Notes: generated from the letters alone by a model not told the origin. 64,000 nt of DNA from Marinifilum flexuosum (GCF_003610555.1 NZ_RAPQ01000009.1:682001-746000), one strand, 5' to 3'; shown: positions 35,310-44,732, numbered from the stretch's first letter. A program made the numbers and translations.

Positions 35310-36377
35310 CTATTCGGACTTTTTTAGAAGCATTTCGTACTGCTTGGGAGTTATTCCTTCTTGCGATTTAAATGTTTTATAAAAGGTAGATTTTGAGTTA
35401 AATCCAGCTTCTTCAGCAAGTCCTAACAAGGTCAACTGAGATGCTTTTGGAGAGTTCAGAAGGATTTTGAACTCTTCTATCCTAAAATGGTTTATCAACT
35501 GGTAAAAATTCTGATTGGACTGCTGATTTATCAAACGTGAGATCTCTTTTTCGTTCATTTTTACCGATTCTGACAACACTCTTAAATTTAGTTTGGGATT
35601 GGCAAACAGCTTTTGCTCCTTGATATGTTGACACAAATTCTCATAATCCGTTTGGGCTGTTTTTAACTTTTCTGCATTCTCAATTTTCACCTCTTTTTCA
35701 TTCCTGAAAAACAATCGCTGCTTAAAAGTTTCTGATTGTGAAAATCCATTGTGTCCAATCCAAAACACCATGAAAAAAGTTAAAATACTGGATATGGTTG
35801 CAAAGTAATCTGGAATCAAATCATTTTGAATTGCTACAATATCTTCCAAAATCCATAGCACATGAAAAGTAAAAAAGACATAAACAATAGCCTTTATCCA
35901 ATGCAAGGATTTGTACTCCAAATCTGAATAAAAATTGTTAACCATTTCGCGGTGTTTTCGGATAACGAATAAAATCAGCACTAAAATGCTAAGATTAAAC
36001 AGGTACTCGATATAAATGAATTCATGCACGTCTACTCCCAGATAAAATATAATATTCTGAATGATTCCTGCTCCAAATAGAAATACATACCAAAGCTTAA
36101 TGGCACTGTTCATGGTCTGGTGAATGTAGAGCAGTAAAAAAGGAATGGTAAATAAGGAAGTTTGCAATAGAATGATATTCTCGTTGACTATGGATTCTGT
36201 TAGTACATCCAGCACCTCACAACCCAAACAGCAAAGCATTGCCGCCAGGTATACATTTGCTTTTTTATTCTCAGATTTTGACAATAAAAACAATACTCCC
36301 AACATAAAAGTCATTGATGCAGTCAGAATATCTATTAAAGAAAAAAAATTGAGTTCCAATTGAAATGAATGATGCAT
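35310..36377 (-). CDS. membrane-bound AraC-type HTH regulator
   Basis: A 355-aa protein with seven or so hydrophobic helices in the first 215 residues (IDILTASMTFMLGVLFLL through SSILTFFMVFWIGHNG), then a linker and a C-terminal AraC HTH (LRVLSESVKMNEKEISRLIN, LTLLGLAEEAGFNSKSTFYK). Membrane AraC proteins of this build are common in Bacteroidota and probably sense envelope or lipophilic signals. The target is unknown; the nearest genes are the lipoprotein at 34344 and the GH13 operon. Confidence 0.88.
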   Translation of the reverse strand: MHHSFQLELNFFSLIDILTASMTFMLGVLFLLSKSENKKANVYLAAMLCCLGCEVLDVLTESIVNENIILLQTSLFTIPFLLLYIHQTMNSAIKLWYVFLFGAGIIQNIIFYLGVDVHEFIYIEYLFNLSILVLILFVIRKHREMVNNFYSDLEYKSLHWIKAIVYVFFTFHVLWILEDIVAIQNDLIPDYFATISSILTFFMVFWIGHNGFSQSETFKQRLFFRNEKEVKIENAEKLKTAQTDYENLCQHIKEQKLFANPKLNLRVLSESVKMNEKEISRLINQQSNQNFYQLINHFRIEEFKILLNSPKASQLTLLGLAEEAGFNSKSTFYKTFKSQEGITPKQYEMLLKKSE

Positions 36378-36445
36378 ACAAGCAGTATTTTATGAAGGTT
36401 TGTTGTATTAAACAGCCAAAATTAAAAAATATTATACATTGGAAT

Positions 36446-36484
36446 CTAAAAAAAATCCCCCAACAAATTCATGCTGGGGGATTC
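36446..36484 (-). terminator. terminator of the esterase-GH13 operon
   Basis: Arms ATCCCCCA (36455-36462) and TGGGGGAT (36475-36482) with a 12-nt loop. On the minus strand a run of T follows (plus-strand A run at 36447-36455). Confidence 0.88.
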
Positions 36485-36504
36485 CTCTATTCTAACTTCT
36501 ATTT

Positions 36505-38355
36505 CTAATTTATCTCCAAAACCATCACTGAGCGTGCCGGCAAGTCAATGCCATCCTTCAACTCAAAAGACTTTCCTGTAAAAATATCTTTTGCTTTGGA
36601 TTCTTTGCTGATCATCTCATGGAATCTACCGGTAAACAAATGTGCTTTTTCTTTACCCTTATTCAGAATTACCATCACTTTTCCCTCATCGGAATATCTA
36701 AAGTAGGTGTACACTCCATTTTCAGGTGCAAAGTGCATCAATTTCCCATTGTGAATGATTTCATTGTTCTTTCTCCAATTCATCAATTTCTTCATGAAAT
36801 CCTGTGCATCCTTCTCCTTAGTACTCAAACCTTCTCCGGTAAAGGCATTTACCTTATCGCCTTTCCATCCGCCTGGAAAATCAGTTCGTAGCTTTCCATG
36901 ATCGCCTCCTGCATCACTCTTGGCTAAAATTTCAGTTCCATAATAAATTTGAGGTATTCCACGCATGGTAAGTGTATATATCATTGCCATTTTATACAAA
37001 TCGTAATCTCTCTCTAATTGATCAAAAATTCGAGCCATATCATGATTGTCTGGGAATATTACCAGATTACCCGGATCAGCATACAAGAAGTCATTCGACA
37101 ACATCTCGTACAACTTAATCAGACCTGTTCCCCAGGTATCTTCCTGTACCAAACCTTCCTTAAGGGCATTCTGCAATGGGAAATCCATTAAACTTGGCAA
37201 GTTCGACACATAACCATCGTGATTTACCTTTCCTTTTTGCCAGTACGAAACGATAGCCGGATTGGTACTCCACTCCTCACCTACGATGTTCAGGTTTGGA
37301 TATTCTTCCAACAATCTTTCAGTCCACTCACTCAAAAAGGCTGCATCGGAATATGGATAGGTATCTACACGAATACCATAAAGCTCGGCATACTCAACCC
37401 ACCAAATTGAATTTTGAATCAGGTAGTTTGCCATGAATTCATTGCGCTGGTTCAAATCAGGCATGCTTTGCACAAACCAACCATCGGCAAATTGTTTCAA
37501 GTCCTCTTTTGATGCATATCTGTCCTGAACGGTAGTTCGCTTGTGAGAACAGCTTGTAAATTCTCCTCCGTTATTGATCCAGTCTTTTGAAGGTACATCT
37601 TTCATCCACCAGTGCTCCGATCCGCAGTGGTTCAAAATCACATCCATAATGATGCCAACCCCTTTTTCTTTACCCATTTGCGACAGCTTGCGATACTCTT
37701 CGTTGGTTCCGTAACGTCCGTCAATCTTGTAGTAATCGGTAGTTGAGTAACCATGATATGAATATTCAGGCTGGTTGTTTTCCAACAAAGGATTGATCCA
37801 GATGGCTGTAAAGCCCATATCTGAGATGTAATCCAAATGATCAATCATTCCCTGGATATCGCCACCATGACGACCATTGGAGTTGCTTCTGTTAGCTTGC
37901 TCACTTAAGCCCTTCACGTTATCATTAACAGGATTTCCATTGGCAAAGCGGTCTGGAGTAATCAGGTACATGACATCGGCAGGAGTAAAACTTGCTCGCT
38001 CTGCTGAACCTTCCTGACGTTGCAACAACTGGTAGTTGTATTTCAAAACGGTCTTCTTGCCTCTTTTGAAAAGGATATCAAAACTTCCTGCTTTCACCTC
38101 TTCACTCAAGTTAAGGTCTACGAATAGATAGTTCGGATTCTCCACAAAGCTAACCTTTGCGATGCTTACCCCTTCGTAATTCAATTCAGGTTTAAGGTCT
38201 GCAATATTTTCCCCATGCACCAAAAGCTGTAGTTTCGGATTTTTCATTCCTGCCCACCAAAACGCAGGTTCCAGGTGATCAATCTTGTATTTTGCAGCCT
38301 CTGCAATGTTCCCTAAAAACAATACTGTGATTAGAGCCAATAGTATTCTTTTCAT
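36505..38355 (-). CDS. GH13 alpha-amylase/neopullulanase, SusA-like (paralogue 1)
   Basis: A 616-aa secreted glycosidase acting on alpha-1,4-glucans. A signal peptide (ending GNIAEA) precedes a cyclomaltodextrinase-type N-terminal domain (FWWAGMKNPKLQLLVHGENI), the (beta/alpha)8 barrel and a C-terminal sheet. The catalytic triad is nucleophile D331 (GIRVDTYP), acid/base E360 (VGEEW) and D439 (FPDNHD); DVILNHCG is region I. The start at 38355 is chosen for its signal peptide. It is transcribed after the esterase gene with a 25-nt gap. It closely parallels the protein at 50261, with the first two catalytic residues at the same numbers. Confidence 0.93.
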   Translation of the reverse strand: MKRILLALITVLFLGNIAEAAKYKIDHLEPAFWWAGMKNPKLQLLVHGENIADLKPELNYEGVSIAKVSFVENPNYLFVDLNLSEEVKAGSFDILFKRGKKTVLKYNYQLLQRQEGSAERASFTPADVMYLITPDRFANGNPVNDNVKGLSEQANRSNSNGRHGGDIQGMIDHLDYISDMGFTAIWINPLLENNQPEYSYHGYSTTDYYKIDGRYGTNEEYRKLSQMGKEKGVGIIMDVILNHCGSEHWWMKDVPSKDWINNGGEFTSCSHKRTTVQDRYASKEDLKQFADGWFVQSMPDLNQRNEFMANYLIQNSIWWVEYAELYGIRVDTYPYSDAAFLSEWTERLLEEYPNLNIVGEEWSTNPAIVSYWQKGKVNHDGYVSNLPSLMDFPLQNALKEGLVQEDTWGTGLIKLYEMLSNDFLYADPGNLVIFPDNHDMARIFDQLERDYDLYKMAMIYTLTMRGIPQIYYGTEILAKSDAGGDHGKLRTDFPGGWKGDKVNAFTGEGLSTKEKDAQDFMKKLMNWRKNNEIIHNGKLMHFAPENGVYTYFRYSDEGKVMVILNKGKEKAHLFTGRFHEMISKESKAKDIFTGKSFELKDGIDLPARSVMVLEIN

Positions 38356-38380
38356 ATCTATATAAATTTGATGTTTTACA

Positions 38381-39244
38381 TTATTCTTTCTTCCCAAGCA
38401 TAAACTCCAATGGAATATGCAACCTGTCTCTCCAGGCATTTTCATCGTGCTTGGCACCTTCAAACTTTCGGGTCATCCAGTTTTTATCCTGTCTGTATCC
38501 TCTCTTTTTCATCATCACATCTACCTTTTCCTGGTAAGGCTGATACAGTGAATCCAAGGTTTCCGTCCCATAGTCAAAGTAGATTTTGTGAGATGCCGGA
38601 TCAGGTAAGTTCTTCTCCACATATCCCAGGAATACTCCTTCCAGGGCAGGCCAGTGTGTCGACATGCAGGCAGCTCCACCAAACACATGTGGATACTCCG
38701 AAATGGCATAACAGCTTATCAGTCCTCCCATGCTCGAGCCCAGAATAAAAGTATCTTCAACTCCTTTTAGAGTATTGTACTTGTCATCGATGAAAGGCTT
38801 CAGCTCTTCAACCAAAAACTTCAGGTATTGGTCCGAAACAATCTCACCTTTGAATCTATCGTCGGTACGTTCCACCGTTTCAATCTCTCGTGGTTTGTTG
38901 GGCATGTACTCGGCATACCTGTCGCCAAACCAAACACCCACAACAATTACAGGCCTTATTCTGTTCTCCTTAATCAACTGCTTTACTACCTCATCAACAC
39001 CCCACTCCTGCTTGTTCCAGGTAATGGTGGCATCGAAAAGCATTTGTCCGTCGTGCATGTAGAGCACTGGATACTTCTTGTTCGCATCATAGTTAGCAGG
39101 CAGCAAAACCTCAATGGTTCTGACGCTAACATTCTTCGATTCAAAATCGAGATACTTATGAATGGTCGTAATTTCTTTATTCATATTCTGCGATTGTGCA
39201 ACGAAAGCAAAGGATACGATACACAGTAAAAGTATATTTCTCAT
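38381..39244 (-). CDS. secreted alpha/beta-hydrolase esterase (PF00756 type)
   Basis: A 287-aa exported esterase of the enterochelin-esterase/CE1-like family. The signal peptide is MRNILLLCIVSFAFVAQSQ. The nucleophile elbow is LGSSMGGL, preceded by YPVLYMHDGQMLF, and a terminal His lies in EGAKHDENAWRDRL. Position before a GH13 gene suggests removal of ester groups from a polysaccharide or oligosaccharide, but this is inference. A good promoter lies at 39323-39355. Confidence 0.85.
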   Translation of the reverse strand: MRNILLLCIVSFAFVAQSQNMNKEITTIHKYLDFESKNVSVRTIEVLLPANYDANKKYPVLYMHDGQMLFDATITWNKQEWGVDEVVKQLIKENRIRPVIVVGVWFGDRYAEYMPNKPREIETVERTDDRFKGEIVSDQYLKFLVEELKPFIDDKYNTLKGVEDTFILGSSMGGLISCYAISEYPHVFGGAACMSTHWPALEGVFLGYVEKNLPDPASHKIYFDYGTETLDSLYQPYQEKVDVMMKKRGYRQDKNWMTRKFEGAKHDENAWRDRLHIPLEFMLGKKE

Positions 39245-39322
39245 GCTAATCTTTTTTGAATTCAATGTTCAAGTAACAAAGCCTGGTGATTTAAAACAAA
39301 TTATTTCCGTAAATGGCTATTT

Positions 39323-39355
39323 CAAAAGTACATATAACACAGCATTTTGTCCAAA
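39323..39355 (-). promoter_or_regulatory. promoter of the esterase-GH13 operon
   Basis: On the minus strand TTTG (39352-39355), 21 nt, then TACTTTTG (39323-39330): a full Bacteroidota -33/-7 promoter. The leader would be about 70 nt. A pair of GTCC-containing repeats overlaps the -33 box. Confidence 0.7.
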
Positions 39356-39415
39356 GTTATCTGTCCTTGATATTCTGCATTTTGTACTCATAAAACGACA
39401 CTTGTGGCATTTGAG

Positions 39416-41842
39416 CTACAAAACCTTCTTCAATTTGTGATAATCGATATAGTATCTCAAGCGTAGCGAAAGACTGTTGATTTGATTCTTGCCAAGCATA
39501 TTTGAGAAGTTCTCCCAGTAATTCCTGTCGATTCGGGAATCGTTGGCCTGCACATTGTTCTTCCAGGCCAAAGACAATTCACTGCCAGGGGCAAACTCCC
39601 AGGTGTAAATCATATCTACATTCAGGGCATTGTAATTAATATGGTTGTGATTTTCATACTCCGACTGGTCGCCCATAGATCCATCCTTCTCCAACAGGTA
39701 ACTCTCTTTGTATTCCACTTCCGACCAGTAATGTCTAGCCCTTAAACTCAAGGACGACTTTTGAGTAAAGATCCACCTGGCCTCAAAGGTGTTGGCAAGT
39801 GTATTGATATCGCGGTTCACGAAATAAACATTCCCCGTTTCCTGCTGGTAACTGGCAAAGCCCAGGCTGTTCTTGTTCAGCTCATAATAGAAATAGTGTT
39901 TCAGCAAGAGCTTGTCGCTGATTCGTAGCTGCGGAGTCAACTCCAACCAATAGCTGGCTTTCCCAAAGGTTCTTCCCTTCCAAAAGGCCACTCGCGTGTT
40001 CAGGGCCAAAGCCTTTCGGTGGTCGGTATCATGTGTCAAACGAAGCCAGTAATCGGTAGGCTCTTTATACTTTCTACCCTCCACACGTGGCTCGTAAAAA
40101 TCGTATTTGGGAACAGGGGTCAAACTCCACTCCAATGCCAGGGCTGAATAGTTCTGAAACACCAACCTGCTTTGCCAGTAGATCTCCAACTTCGAAAAAC
40201 GATTGGGATGATACAAACTGTTGTGGGTAATACTCATCTGGTTGGTAAACTCATTGATATTGCCGAAAGGCTTATAATTGTTGTATTTAAAGACTGCCAC
40301 ATTGCTTTGTTCGTTATTCTTTTCGAGATATCCCATGGCATTGGGATCGAAACGATGATCGATTGCCGAATGAATCAAATCGAACTGAAATTTCCCCTTG
40401 ATGCGCGACAACTGTACCTTGTAACGAAGGCCGTTATTACTGGATCCCAACTCTTTGTTCTGACTTAGAGCTGCATTCCCCGAAACGGCATAACTCCCCG
40501 ATGAATTGGTAAGCTTAAACTCTGTGGCACTCACCATCGATCTGTAATCATCGTGAGGGTGAATCATGTGCGTATTGGCAAAACTCACATAGGACTGATT
40601 GCCCAGGGACTGATCCAATACAATCATGTTGTAGTTGGCAACACCCTGAGTTAGGTAATTTCTGGTGGTTTGCTTAAGCGTATCCTTAATGTGCGCATAG
40701 GTCTTTGAGTTCACGGCATTGATAAAGCCAATTCCCAGCCCTTTGTTGGTTCTTCCCGATAATTTTACGGCATTAATCAAACGGGTATCATTGGGATTTT
40801 CCGTGATCACTTCATTCTCTTCCAGTGATTCAGCAACCTTTCCTCGGTTGACTGGCTCTCCTCCCAAACGGCGAGAGTAAAAGATATCGCCCTTATTAAA
40901 GATTTCGGTTCCCTCGGTAAAGAAAGAGCGTTTCTCGTCGTAGAAGGTTTCGAAAGGGGTTAGGTTCAGCTCCTGATCGTCGGATTGCACCTGTCCAAAG
41001 TCAGGAATCAACATCATGTCGAGTGTGAAACTTTCGTTGATCCCGTACTTTACATCCATTCCCCCTTTTACCGACCATGAATTCTCGTGGGTATCGCTAT
41101 TTCTGCTTACATAGGACGATACATAGGGGCTGAAGGAAAGCCTTGTTTTGGGTTCCACTCCTTTGATTCCATGCAGTTCTCCTGCCTGGTTCAGCCATCC
41201 CACAATGTCTTTGTCTACAAAATTCCAGGTGATTCCTTCATTCTTCCTTTTAATCAGGCGAAAGAAATTCATTTCCCACACCTGCACTTCTGTTTTGGGA
41301 AAACGAAGAGCCGAGTAAGGAATTCGCATCTCCACAATCCACCCCTCTTCGGTGATTCTGATGTGGCTGTCCCAAACGGCATTCCAGCTTTTATTCATCG
41401 CCGAGATGGTATTGTGCGAGTCCATCTGTATGCCCGAAGCAGAAACCATGAACTCCATGGCCGTGCGCCCGTCATTCCAGGGGTTGATCTCAATGGAAAA
41501 CAGGTCGGCATTGAGCTGATCGCCAGAATCTCGTGGTCCGTATTCGGTAAGTATGCTGTCGGGAGCCGAGTCGTAGAGCATGGCGCCCACATAGAGAGCA
41601 TTGTCATCGTAAAGCACTTTTACATGGCTACGCTCGCTGGGTTTTCCCCCGTTCACAGGGCTTTGCTGAATAAAGTCCTCCACAAAAGGTGCATTTTTCC
41701 AGGCTTCATCGTTTAAACGGGCATCAATTCGGGGAGCCTGTTCGCAACGAGCCGTCACAAAGGTTTTTCGAGTGGCTTGTGCCTCTGCAAAGAAAAAGAC
41801 ACATAAAAGGTGTGTTAATAAAACAATTCGCTTTAGGTACAT
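39416..41842 (-). CDS. DUF5916 protein with N-terminal CBM9-like domain
   Basis: An 808-aa exported protein. After a signal peptide comes a CBM9-like carbohydrate-binding domain (ARLNDEAWKNAPFVEDFIQQ, VKVLYDDNALYVGAMLYDS), then the DUF5916 region with many predicted beta strands and an aromatic end, SLRLRYYIDYHKL, suggesting an outer-membrane barrel. The family is widespread in Bacteroidota and of unknown function. It is divergent from a LytS/LytTR pair that may regulate it. G+C is higher than the window average. Confidence 0.85.
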   Translation of the reverse strand: MYLKRIVLLTHLLCVFFFAEAQATRKTFVTARCEQAPRIDARLNDEAWKNAPFVEDFIQQSPVNGGKPSERSHVKVLYDDNALYVGAMLYDSAPDSILTEYGPRDSGDQLNADLFSIEINPWNDGRTAMEFMVSASGIQMDSHNTISAMNKSWNAVWDSHIRITEEGWIVEMRIPYSALRFPKTEVQVWEMNFFRLIKRKNEGITWNFVDKDIVGWLNQAGELHGIKGVEPKTRLSFSPYVSSYVSRNSDTHENSWSVKGGMDVKYGINESFTLDMMLIPDFGQVQSDDQELNLTPFETFYDEKRSFFTEGTEIFNKGDIFYSRRLGGEPVNRGKVAESLEENEVITENPNDTRLINAVKLSGRTNKGLGIGFINAVNSKTYAHIKDTLKQTTRNYLTQGVANYNMIVLDQSLGNQSYVSFANTHMIHPHDDYRSMVSATEFKLTNSSGSYAVSGNAALSQNKELGSSNNGLRYKVQLSRIKGKFQFDLIHSAIDHRFDPNAMGYLEKNNEQSNVAVFKYNNYKPFGNINEFTNQMSITHNSLYHPNRFSKLEIYWQSRLVFQNYSALALEWSLTPVPKYDFYEPRVEGRKYKEPTDYWLRLTHDTDHRKALALNTRVAFWKGRTFGKASYWLELTPQLRISDKLLLKHYFYYELNKNSLGFASYQQETGNVYFVNRDINTLANTFEARWIFTQKSSLSLRARHYWSEVEYKESYLLEKDGSMGDQSEYENHNHINYNALNVDMIYTWEFAPGSELSLAWKNNVQANDSRIDRNYWENFSNMLGKNQINSLSLRLRYYIDYHKLKKVL

Positions 41843-42189
41843 ATCAAAACAAGTATTCAGAGCTTATGCATTCATTTTTTTAATGATTCCCATTCTCCGG
41901 AAAAATCTCCTCTTCAGCAGATGAAGCAAAAATGAATGCATGAACAGTTAGTAATCTTTTCGGCCAAATTATAATCACCAAATAAGAGCTACTAATAATA
42001 TTGACCGACGGCAGGATGACAGCTACACTCTGCAAAATATCCCGCCAAGGCAAACAAATATTTCCACATCGGCTTTTTGTCCCTGGAAAACGGTTTTCTG
42101 TCCTGCCCGAGCCAATTGCAGATTAAAATGCTTGCAAATGGATGTAAATTCCCTTACATATGTAGTTTAGAGAATTCAGCTTATCGATT
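41843..42189. other. divergent regulatory region DUF5916 / LytS
   Basis: 347 nt between two divergent genes. It contains two direct GTCC-centred repeats 21 bp apart (TTTTTGTCCCTGG near 42074 and TTTTCTGTCCTGC near 42094), and a 10-bp palindrome TACATATGTA at 42155-42164 close to the LytS start. No exact -7 box was found on either strand. Confidence 0.5.
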
Positions 42190-43251
42190 ATGCAAATCAT
42201 TGCTACAGAAAACAGTATACTGGCCAGGATTGTAAACAATCGCTGGGTGCAGCACCTCACCTTCTGGGTGGTGTTCATCTTGTTCTTTGCCTATGCCTGG
42301 GGAAGTTACGATGCCAACTATTTGAAGACCATCTATGTAGAACTGGTCAACCTGCCTGTAAAGATTTTACTGGTTTATTCGGTTATCTACCTCCTGTATC
42401 CCACTTTCCTCTACAAGGGGAAAATCTGGCATTTTCTTTTCTTTTTTATCCTCTTAATTGCCATCTCGGCGTCCCTGCAAAGGATTACCGACAATCTGAT
42501 TATTATCGATTACTTTTTTCCCATGTGGGAAAAGGCACCTACTTTTTCCTTCTCGCAATTGGTCAGAAGTGCCGTTAACCTGGGAGCAGTACTGGCCCTT
42601 CCCATGACGGTAAAGCTGATGGAATACATCGGGAAAGTGCAGCAAAACGAGCAGATACTGGCCAAGGAGAAATTGGAAGCTGAGCTGTCCTTTCTGAAAA
42701 ATCAGGTTCAACCTCATTTTCTTTTCAACACCCTGAACAGCCTGTATTCTTTGATCCTTAAAAAGTCGGACCAATCGCTTGATGTGGTGCTGAAACTATC
42801 GGACCTACTGCGGTACATGCTCTACGAAACCAATTCGGCCAGGGTAGATCTGCAAAAGGAAATCAACAGCATAAAAAGCTATCTCGATCTGGAAAAAATC
42901 AGATATGGCAATAGAATTGATCTTAGCCTTAACATTTGGGGCGATTTGGGAGGCAACCGCGTTGCACCCATGTTGATTCTTCCCTTTATTGAGAATGCAT
43001 GCAAACACAGCACCAAAGGTTTCGATGGCACCGCCTGGATTACCATAGAATTGGGGATCAAACAAAACAACCTGATTTTAAAAATTGAAAACAGCCTGCC
43101 CTCATCCAGTTCCGATCAGGATTCTATAGTGGGTGGCATAGGCTTGCAAAATGTAAAAAGAAGGTTATCATTAATCTACCCCGAGCGTCATGAATTAAAA
43201 ATAGAGGTAACGGAGGAATCCTATAGTGTTCACTTAAATTTAGAACTGTAA
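42190..43251 (+). CDS. LytS-type sensor histidine kinase
   Basis: A 353-aa membrane kinase of the His_kinase (PF06580) family. Four hydrophobic segments lie in residues 20-145, followed by a coiled linker, the phospho-acceptor H176 in QVQPHFLFNTLNSLYSL and a GHKL ATPase domain (LPFIENACKHSTKG, GGIGLQNVKRRLSLIYP). The stop TAA overlaps the next ATG by one base, so translation is coupled to the response regulator. Confidence 0.93.
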   Translation: MQIIATENSILARIVNNRWVQHLTFWVVFILFFAYAWGSYDANYLKTIYVELVNLPVKILLVYSVIYLLYPTFLYKGKIWHFLFFFILLIAISASLQRITDNLIIIDYFFPMWEKAPTFSFSQLVRSAVNLGAVLALPMTVKLMEYIGKVQQNEQILAKEKLEAELSFLKNQVQPHFLFNTLNSLYSLILKKSDQSLDVVLKLSDLLRYMLYETNSARVDLQKEINSIKSYLDLEKIRYGNRIDLSLNIWGDLGGNRVAPMLILPFIENACKHSTKGFDGTAWITIELGIKQNNLILKIENSLPSSSSDQDSIVGGIGLQNVKRRLSLIYPERHELKIEVTEESYSVHLNLEL

Positions 43252-43976
43252 TGAAGGTAAAGTGCTTAATTGTTGATGATGAAGATTTGGCTCTTGATGT
43301 GATTGAAGAGTACATCAATCGCATTGATTATTTGCAGCTGGAAGGCAAATGCAAAAGCGCCGTGGAAGCTCTGTCTATTCTAAACAGCAAGCAAATCGAT
43401 CTGCTGTTTCTGGACATACAGATGCCAGGATTAACGGGCATTCAGCTTCTTAGGAACCTGTCGAACCCGCCTACTGTAATTTTCACTACTGCCTATTCGG
43501 AATTTGCTTTGGAGAGCTACGAATTGGAAGCACTAGACTACCTGATCAAACCAATTCCCTTCGAAAGGTTTATTAAAGCCATCAATAGATATTTCAAAAT
43601 CAATCAACCCCAGTTCCTGATTCCTGAAAAAAAGGAGGAAATAACCTCTGAACAACCTTTTATTTTTGTGAAATCGGAGAAGCGAATGGTAAAAGTTTTT
43701 CTGCACGAAATACAATACATCGAAAGTTTGCGTAACTATGTTTCCATTTACATGGAAAATGGGCAAGAAATTGTAACGCTAAATACCATCAGTAATATTG
43801 AGGAGAAACTGCCGGAATCATCCTTTTTAAGAATACACCGATCGTTTATTGCATCAATTCATAAAATACAAAGCTATACTTCAAGTAATATTGAAATTGG
43901 AGATAAATTGATTCCCATTGGTCGCAACTACAAAAATATGGTTATTAATGTACTTGAGCAGAAATCTATTCTATAA
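43251..43976 (+). CDS. LytTR response regulator
   Basis: A 241-aa regulator. The receiver domain has DDED near residue 9 and phospho-acceptor D55 in LLFLDIQMPG. The C-terminal LytTR DNA-binding domain shows IFVKSEKRMVKVFLHEIQYI and FLRIHRSFIASIHKIQSY. It forms a two-component system with the preceding kinase and probably binds direct repeats upstream of nearby operons. Confidence 0.94.
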   Translation: MKVKCLIVDDEDLALDVIEEYINRIDYLQLEGKCKSAVEALSILNSKQIDLLFLDIQMPGLTGIQLLRNLSNPPTVIFTTAYSEFALESYELEALDYLIKPIPFERFIKAINRYFKINQPQFLIPEKKEEITSEQPFIFVKSEKRMVKVFLHEIQYIESLRNYVSIYMENGQEIVTLNTISNIEEKLPESSFLRIHRSFIASIHKIQSYTSSNIEIGDKLIPIGRNYKNMVINVLEQKSIL

Positions 43977-44035
43977 ATTTTCATTTGCTATGTCTGCTAA
44001 TGTGCTATAAATAAACTATGAACCAAAGTGCATCG

Positions 44036-44290
44036 CTTACGATCTGCCAAGCCATGCTTATTTTCTGATAACTCAGGCTTACGAGTTGACATTCCTGCCT
44101 TAGGATCTGCCAGCCCTACCTTATTAGTTGCTGATCCACCCTTAGAACCTGCCGCCCCCGTGCTATTTCCTGACAACTCAGGCTTACGAGTTGTCAATCT
44201 TGCCTTACGATCTGCCAACCCCGTGCTATTTTCTGGAAAACCCGCCTTACGACCTGCCATTCCCGCCTTAGATATTAACAAACCCGAAGG
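44036..44290 (+). repeat. 21-bp tandem array, forward orientation, 12 units
   Basis: Units begin CTTA or CTAT at 44036, 44057, 44078, 44099, 44120, 44141, 44163, 44183, 44204, 44226, 44246 and 44267. The spacing averages exactly 21 bp, and 22-nt units are compensated by 20-nt ones. Three unit types recur, for example CTTACGATCTGCCAAGCC, CTTATTTTCTGATAACTCAG and CTTACGAGTTGACATTCC. Confidence 0.9.
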
Positions 44291-44307
44291 GTTTGGCAAC
44301 TAATAAG

Positions 44308-44495
44308 CCTGACTTAACAAATCGTAAGCTTAATATCTTAGAAAATAAGTCGGGATGAATAGATCGTATGGTAGGCTTATCAGGAAATAGTGCGGGAATC
44401 GCTTATTATAGTGATGGGCTGGCAGATCGTAAGCATGAATTATCAATTGGAATGATAAAAGTGTGAGATCGTAACATCAAATTGGCAGATCGTAC
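44308..44495 (-). repeat. 21-bp tandem array, inverted orientation, about 9 units
   Basis: The same unit family read on the other strand, ending at 44328, 44349, 44370, 44390, 44411, 44433, 44454, 44475 and 44495 (for example GGCTGGCAGATCGTAAG). It is more degenerate than the forward array. A perfect small hairpin (AAACCC GAA GGGTTT, 44280-44294) marks the junction. Confidence 0.8.
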
Positions 44496-44659
44496 AAGCA
44501 ATTTACCTCCTCAGAATGCCGACTGAATGGAAAATAGGCAGATAATATTGAACCTATTTCGAAACCATACAGTTTGTATAATAAAACTGGACTTGTCTGC
44601 ATTTTTATTAGATAAAACCATTACTAATTAAAAACCTTATGACTTAGCCTTCCTCTTTT

Positions 44660-44694
44660 TTAAAATAAGAAAGCCGCCCTAAAAAGAGCGGCTA
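44660..44694 (-). terminator. terminator of the maltose operon
   Basis: Arms AGCCGC (44672-44677) and GCGGCT (44688-44693). On the minus strand the T-rich TTTCTTATTTT follows. It lies 40 nt after the last GH13 stop. Confidence 0.7.
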
Positions 44695-44732
44695 TCATTG
44701 GGATATCGGTTTCCGAAATTCGGAAATCTAGT

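Larger units (their letters stand above)
43977..44732. other. 756-nt gap with opposed 21-bp repeat arrays
   Basis: There is no convincing gene. The gap contains the forward and inverted 21-bp arrays (44036-44495), then about 150 nt of plain sequence and the terminator of the maltose operon. Confidence 0.75.

Noticed and set aside
24617-36377. Prophage or integrative element covering the accessory stretch
   Set aside because: No integrase, phage structural, conjugation or toxin-antitoxin gene and no flanking direct repeats were found.
41087-41716. 209-aa plus-strand frame inside the DUF5916 gene
   Set aside because: Antisense shadow in a G+C-richer gene; no domain and no start signal.
43997-44303. 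100- and 91-aa reading frames on both strands of the 21-bp array
   Set aside because: A 21-bp period is a multiple of three and keeps frames open on both strands by itself. There is no signal for translation and the frames do not extend beyond the array.
44036-44495. CRISPR array
   Set aside because: Units follow each other without unique spacers, unit types recur, and no cas gene is present.
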